Below, piece by piece: positions 8,755 to 11,917 of a DNA stretch of 11,917 bases (position 1 is its first letter; the number at the start of each line of letters is the position of its first letter). A model generated the notes under the pieces. It was not told the origin of the DNA, searched no databases, and was given only the letters and a program-made list of their open reading frames with translations. The translations under genes were made by a program, and so were the position numbers. Source of the stretch: Salpingoeca rosetta (taxonomy: Eukaryota; Opisthokonta; Choanoflagellata; Craspedida; Salpingoecidae). The stretch covers positions 680,528 through 692,444 of the forward strand of contig NW_004457740.1 in assembly GCF_000188695.1 (NCBI RefSeq), given 5' to 3'.

Positions 8755-9351
8755 ACAAACGTGTGCAGGAGGAGTTGCGAAAAGAGCAGGAGGTGCTTGA
8801 GGAGATGAAGCGGGAGCAGGAGCGCGCACTCATGGACCAGCTGGAAAGGCTGCGCATGATCGAGGTCCGATACCGTGTTGCGCTTCGATGTCGTGCTGTG
8901 CCTTAGTGTCGTCTCGTCTTGCCTTGTGCACGCTGTCGTGTTGCCATGATCATTATCACGAATGCGCCTGTACACACCGACACCTGACTCTGAACTCGCT
9001 CGCACACCAACATACACACACACACACATCTGACTCTGAACTCGCTCGCACACCAACACGCTCACATGAAACGCGCATACACGACAATGTACACATTTTC
9101 GCAGGAGGAGGAGGAGCGAGCGCGCAAGCGGGCCGAGGCGCAGGCGCAGCGCGTGGCGCGGGAACGAGAGGAACGCGAACGCAAGGAGAGAGAGCGGGCA
9201 GAGCGTGCTGCCGCTGCACTGGCCAAGGTGCGCATGTGTTGTTTGTTGGTTGTGGCTACCGTGATGTTGTTTTCGCTCTGCTCTGCTTGCTTGATTTGCT
9301 CCCCCCACAGAGCAACCACCGTCGCAAGACCGTCCACCAATCCTACACACA

Positions 9352-9433
<82 letters not shown>

Positions 9434-9574
9434 CACTCCGTGGCGTGTCACGGCTGCACACAGCGGGCGGAGATGAAGAAGAAGAAACAGGAGGAGGAGC
9501 GCAAGGCGGCGCTGGAGCGGCAAAAGGCCGAGACGGAACGAAGAATCAGATACATCCAGAAATACGGCCCGTGA
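4996..9574 (+). CDS. 552-aa charged coiled-coil protein with ERICH3-like N-terminal motif (17 exons)
   Basis: Exons: 4996-5144, 5340-5487, 5695-5784, 5947-6039, 6208-6299, 6470-6550, 6767-6975, 7114-7172, 7324-7410, 7676-7735, 7902-7982, 8221-8313, 8517-8582, 8769-8864, 9105-9227, 9311-9331 and 9464-9574. All junctions are GT-AG and in phase. Residues 1-50 are Ser-rich and probably disordered. Residues 57-99 (PLAYNPLLDPHVQ, then KKTLKRTGTITDDGQLL) resemble, from memory, the YNSLMDKHL...RRHLLRSGLITRSGRIL motif at the start of vertebrate ERICH3, a primary-cilium protein. Residues ~100-552 are almost entirely E/R/K/Q/A helix, as in a long coiled coil or single alpha helix, ending in RYIQKYGP. 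I infer a cytoskeletal or ciliary scaffold role; no enzyme motif is present. Weakest points: the start codon, the GTCC donors of exons 2, 5, 14 and 16, and the 21-nt exon 16. Alternative: another coiled-coil ciliary family. Confidence 0.75.
5286..5309. repeat. 7-bp tandem repeat before exon 2 acceptor
   Basis: The unit ACCATCA is repeated about 3.4 times in intron 1 of the coiled-coil gene, about 30 bases before the TTGCAG acceptor at 5339. Confidence 0.8.
5668..5694. repeat. CA microsatellite running into the exon 3 acceptor
   Basis: An imperfect CA tract ends as CACATACAG, whose AG (5693-5694) is the proposed 3' splice site of exon 3. There is no conventional polypyrimidine tract in front of it. 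Confidence 0.85.
5889..5946. repeat. (ACC)n microsatellite abutting the exon 4 acceptor
   Basis: About 18 ACC units run directly into CCAG (AG at 5945-5946), the only in-phase acceptor for exon 4 (5947-6039). The repeat itself forms the 3' end of the intron. Read as codons it would give Thr, Pro or His runs; these are not believed to be translated. Confidence 0.9.
6657..6766. repeat. CA-rich tract leading to the exon 7 acceptor
   Basis: About 110 bases of CA repeat with CG, TA and AA interruptions end in CACACAACAG (AG 6765-6766), the acceptor of the largest coiled-coil exon (6767-6975). Confidence 0.9.
6989..7000. repeat. G12 homopolymer near the exon 7 donor
   Basis: A run of twelve G lies 13 bases inside the intron that starts at 6976 with GTGTGG. 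G-runs just downstream of donors act as splicing enhancers in animals; whether this holds here is unknown. Confidence 0.8.
7207..7246. repeat. 10-bp tandem repeat, four copies, in intron 8
   Basis: GTGCRAACAG-type units occur at 7207-7216, 7217-7226, 7227-7236 and 7237-7246 (the last ends AC). Each copy contains CAG|GTGC, which mimics a joined splice junction, but none is in use in the exon model. Confidence 0.9.
7297..7323. repeat. CA microsatellite forming the exon 9 acceptor
   Basis: A pure CA tract of about 12 units ends in CACAG. The AG at 7322-7323 is the only in-phase acceptor for exon 9 (7324-7410). Confidence 0.9.
7481..7510. repeat. 10-bp tandem repeat in intron 9
   Basis: GTTTGTGGTN is repeated three times at 7481-7510. 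It is part of a longer GT/GGT-rich stretch in the intron between coiled-coil exons 9 and 10. Confidence 0.85.
8085..8132. repeat. 16-bp minisatellite, three copies, in intron 11
   Basis: ACGCAGACACACAAAC is present at 8085-8100 and 8101-8116. A third copy at 8117-8132 differs only in its last base. It grades into further CA/TA-rich sequence up to about 8173. Confidence 0.9.
8672..8752. repeat. (CA)40 microsatellite in intron 13
   Basis: An uninterrupted CA tract of about 81 bases lies 16 bases before the GTGTGCAG acceptor of exon 14 (AG 8767-8768). Confidence 0.95.
8984..9058. repeat. 29-bp direct repeat in intron 14
   Basis: A perfect 29-base segment starting CTGACTCTGAACTCGCTCGC occurs at 8984-9012 and again at 9030-9058. 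The copies are separated by a 17-base CA-rich spacer. Confidence 0.9.
9311..9331 (+). other. Proposed 21-nt microexon (exon 16) of the coiled-coil gene
   Basis: A strong acceptor (CTCCCCCCACAG, AG 9309-9310) is followed by seven in-phase codons, SNHRRKT, and then a weak GTCCAC donor at 9332. Alternatives are direct joining of exon 15 to exon 17, which drops these seven residues, or retention of the following CA-repeat intron, which also stays in frame. All three keep the reading frame, so sequence alone cannot decide. Confidence 0.4.
9344..9429. repeat. CA microsatellite in intron 16, open in frame
   Basis: About 40 CA units with a single TA interruption. In the frame of the flanking coiled-coil exons the tract reads as a stop-free Thr-His run. 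Confidence 0.95.
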
Positions 9575-10560
9575 CCACCGCACTGACCGCTGATTACGCT
9601 CCACACTCCACACTCCACACGCTCCATAGCCACACACGCACACGGTGCATGCGCATCACTGTGCCGCGTCCGCACGTTGCCGGTTGGAGCTGTCTCCCTC
9701 TCTTCTTGGATCGTACATAAGCTCGCTCGCGTGTGCCTTTTGTGTGCAGGAGGCACCCCCCCCCACCCCCAATGCCTCTTCTCGTTCTCGTGAATGCCCT
9801 TTGTGTGGGGTTGGTTGTTCTTTCGTTGCCATTGGTTGAGTGGTTTGTTTTGTTTTGAAGCACCCCTGCTTTGTGTTCTTTCAAAAGTGTCTCGATTGGT
9901 GATGTTTGTGCACTTTCTTCGCTTGCACACAGCTCTGCCTTGTTACATGGCTGCAGCCGCCTGTTTTCTCTTGCCTCGCACATGTTGCGTTTCCTTGGCC
10001 ATCATGCTTGTGCTCTGTATGTGTGCATGTATATGTGTATGTGCATATGCGTGTGTTGGCTTGTGCAACATCGACGCTGCGCTTGTTCCTGGTGCTCTTG
10101 AGTTATTATTCCTTGTGTGATAGACTGTTGCCTGTCTTTGTGCGTGTGTGTATGTGTGTTGTTTTGTGTGCGATGTGTGTGCGTGTAATTTGTGTGCATA
10201 GTGCCGCTCACGCACACCTGCGTACGTGTCCATGTTGTTACGTGGCACGACATGCGTGCCGTGGTGTGATTCTGATGCTTGACAACTAAGCCAATCGTGT
10301 GGTGCTTTCACGACCATCAACGACAAACAGAAGGATGACAACGCAGCAAACACACGCACACACGCACACAGGGTTGCAGATGGTTGTTGAAATTACCTGA
10401 CAACTTTCGGCATTACACCGTTTTCCTGTTTGCAAGCAAACAAGGCGAAGAAGGTGTGCGTTCAGAGCAGTGGCTGTTGTGGTGGTGTGTTTGTTGATGT
10501 TGATGTTGTCGCCTCGGCTGTGTCTGGCCTTGCTCCTGGCCTTGAGCTGTGTGTGTGTGT

Positions 10561-10590
10561 GTGTTGGTGTGTGTTGGTGTGTGTTGGTGA
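10561..10590. repeat. 10-bp tandem repeat
   Basis: GTGTTGGTGT is repeated three times (last base differs in copy three), directly after a short TG run. Confidence 0.9.
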
Positions 10591-10750
10591 AGTAGCCGTT
10601 TCCTTTGTACGCTGCAGCTGTGCTTCCACTTGTTTTCTTCCACACGATCTTTGTTGTGTGCTTCCCAGTTCGCGTGGTCATGAACAATGGCGGGTTGTTC
10701 GGTACACAGGCGCGTTTGTTCTTGATTGTTGCTCTGCTGCAGTGCCCGAC

Positions 10751-10786
10751 CTCACCACCTCACCACCTCACCACCTCACCACCTCA
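10751..10786. repeat. 8-bp tandem repeat CTCACCAC
   Basis: About four and a half copies of CTCACCAC lie about 90 bases upstream of the HMG-box gene's start codon, probably in its promoter or 5' UTR. Confidence 0.9.
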
Positions 10787-10876
10787 CGCACCACATTTAT
10801 CACCGCTACCGCGTTCACTGCCCTGCAGACCTCAAACTCGCTTCACTTGCCGTCTCTTTTCCACGGCCTGGCCGAT

Positions 10877-11792
10877 ATGGTGAGTTGCGACTGCGTGTCG
10901 ATGCTCTCATGTGTTTCGTGCTCACGCATGCAAATCATGTGCAAAATCCCCCTTTTCCCCCACCACCCATGCGTCGGCCATGCTTTCCCCCAAGCGACCT
11001 TGCACGTGTCACCGAGTAATTGTCTCAGTTCCAAAGGTTGTCGTCGTTTTGTTGCTTATCTTATTGTTGGGCGCTTGTTGCCTCTCCCCACGTTTTGGAT
11101 CAGACTTTTGCTCGCTTCCTTGGCCTCGCGGCTCGCACCCGCGTCCAGACGCTCGCTGTTGTGCAAACCCGCACCTTCTTCAGCAGCGCTACAGTGTATG
11201 TTGTTCACCTGCGAAATGCGTGTTGGGGGATGCGTGTCACAAGATGTGCATGAGGGATTCGCGGGATACACCGTAATGCATGCATGCAATATCTTTGCCA
11301 AACACCGATCTCTGCTGTACACGCATGCCACACTGCGCGTCATCACATACACACACACACACACACACACACATACACACAAAATCGTGGGTTGGTGCAG
11401 GCTTGCGCACAAGTACCCGCGCCGTGTGAAGAGCAGCTTCTTCCTCTTCTCCGACGATGTTCGCGACGATGTTGTCAAGCAGAACCCTGGTTGGTCTTTG
11501 CGAACACGAGCTGGCGTGTGATGCCCTCCTGTCCCTTCCTATGCCACCCAATGTCCCGAGCGCCCCGTTTTGTTTGCTGAATGCTTGTTTCCATTGTTTG
11601 TCGTGTGCGGGTGGGCTGCGCTCACGGCGTTTTGTGGGCATCGCCGTGTTGGCGTGAAGTTGATTTCGCCTGTATTGCTCACCACTGTGCTGCCATCTCG
11701 TGTGACCGTGCGTTATATCAGACATGCCTGCACACCACGTGGTGACCGAGGTTGCCCGCCGCTTCAAGGAGCTCCCCGCGGAAGCACGCGCG
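10877..11792 (+). CDS. Mitochondrial HMG-box protein, TFAM-like (4 exons, 5' part)
   Basis: Coding exons: 10877-10879 (only the ATG, followed by GTGAGT), 11104-11195, 11401-11489 and 11722-11792, with a further GTAGGG donor. All junctions are GT-AG and in phase (0,2,1,0), giving 85 residues. Residues 1-33 form a typical mitochondrial presequence: Arg at 5, 12, 14 and 24, no acidic residues, and RTFFSS near its end. Residues ~36-85 are most of an HMG box (YPRRVKSSFFLFS, KQNPD, VARRFKELPAEARA) and line up from memory with TFAM box A (VSSYLRFS, KAQNPD, IAQRWRELPD). TFAM/Abf2-type proteins bend and package mitochondrial DNA and, in animals, help start its transcription. The rest of box one and any second box lie right of the window. 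The frame is also open upstream of the ATG, but that sequence is low-complexity. Alternative: another mitochondrially targeted HMG protein. Confidence 0.83.
11348..11381. repeat. CA microsatellite in intron 2 of the HMG-box gene
   Basis: A CA tract ends about 20 bases before the GGTGCAG acceptor (AG 11399-11400) of the exon that opens the HMG box. Confidence 0.9.
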
Positions 11793-11877
11793 GTAGGGTC
11801 GTGCGCCGCATGCGTGTTGATCACGCTGCCCTGACACTTGAACCAGCGCAACACGCACGCACGCGTCTCACGCTGTG

Positions 11878-11917
<40 letters not shown>
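11793..11917 (+). other. Start of intron 4 of the HMG-box gene, ending in a TG microsatellite
   Basis: This is intron sequence after the GTAGGG donor. From 11874 to the window edge it is a TG tract with one TT interruption, so the tract's real length is not visible. Confidence 0.6.

Larger units (their letters stand above)
9575..10876. other. Intergenic stretch: 3' UTR of the coiled-coil gene and 5' region of the HMG-box gene
   Basis: I find no supported coding exon on either strand. Long open frames here are C/V/H-rich products of TG and CA tracts. The right part may hold 5' UTR of the HMG-box gene: an acceptor-like CTGCCCTGCAG sits at about 10818-10828, just before its first exon. No tRNA or other structured RNA gene was recognised by eye. 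Confidence 0.5.

Noticed and set aside
8664..9461. 265-codon minus-strand frame opposite the coiled-coil gene, rich in Cys-Val repeats
   Set aside because: The Cys-Val runs are the reverse reading of CA microsatellites. The opposite strand carries phase-consistent exons with good splice signals.
10430..11521. 363-codon plus-strand frame spanning the HMG-box locus
   Set aside because: It is Cys/Val-rich low-complexity sequence and reads the presequence exon in the wrong frame. The spliced model gives a coherent presequence and HMG box.

Overview
The window reads as nuclear DNA of a unicellular relative of animals, most likely a choanoflagellate (Salpingoeca/Monosiga type). This is inferred from intron-dense genes with small GT-AG introns, an animal-type ankyrin/palmitoyltransferase head very close to human ZDHHC17, moderate-to-high GC content, and short distances between genes. 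I cannot prove the species. Nearly every intron carries CA/TG microsatellites. These have no stop codon in any frame and create many spurious long reading frames (His-Thr or Val-Cys runs).

Layout. (1) Positions 1-2652, minus strand: the 5' part of a ZDHHC17/HIP14-like gene. Eight exons encode 236 residues of ankyrin repeats, and the gene leaves the window on the left. (2) 2653-3115: a 463-base gap shared by two divergent genes. (3) 3116-3736, plus: an intronless gene for a 206-residue secreted, cysteine-containing protein. (4) 3737-4995: no confident gene, but short tandem repeats and one possible upstream exon. (5) 4996-9574, plus: a 17-exon gene whose exons join in phase into a 552-residue protein. 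It has a Ser-rich head, a motif resembling the N-terminus of vertebrate ERICH3 (a ciliary protein), and a very long charged coiled coil or single alpha helix. (6) 9575-10876: intergenic, low complexity. (7) 10877-11792, plus: the 5' part of a mitochondrial HMG-box (TFAM-like) gene. A presequence exon is followed by most of an HMG box, and the gene leaves the window on the right.

The four genes do not form an obvious pathway and look like ordinary neighbours. The most distinctive feature is intron architecture. CA (and one ACC) microsatellites run almost into the 3' splice AG in place of a polypyrimidine tract, and others sit just inside 5' splice sites. Four proposed donors begin GTCC. I built the exon models by hand from reading frame, splice dinucleotides and phase, with no transcript data.
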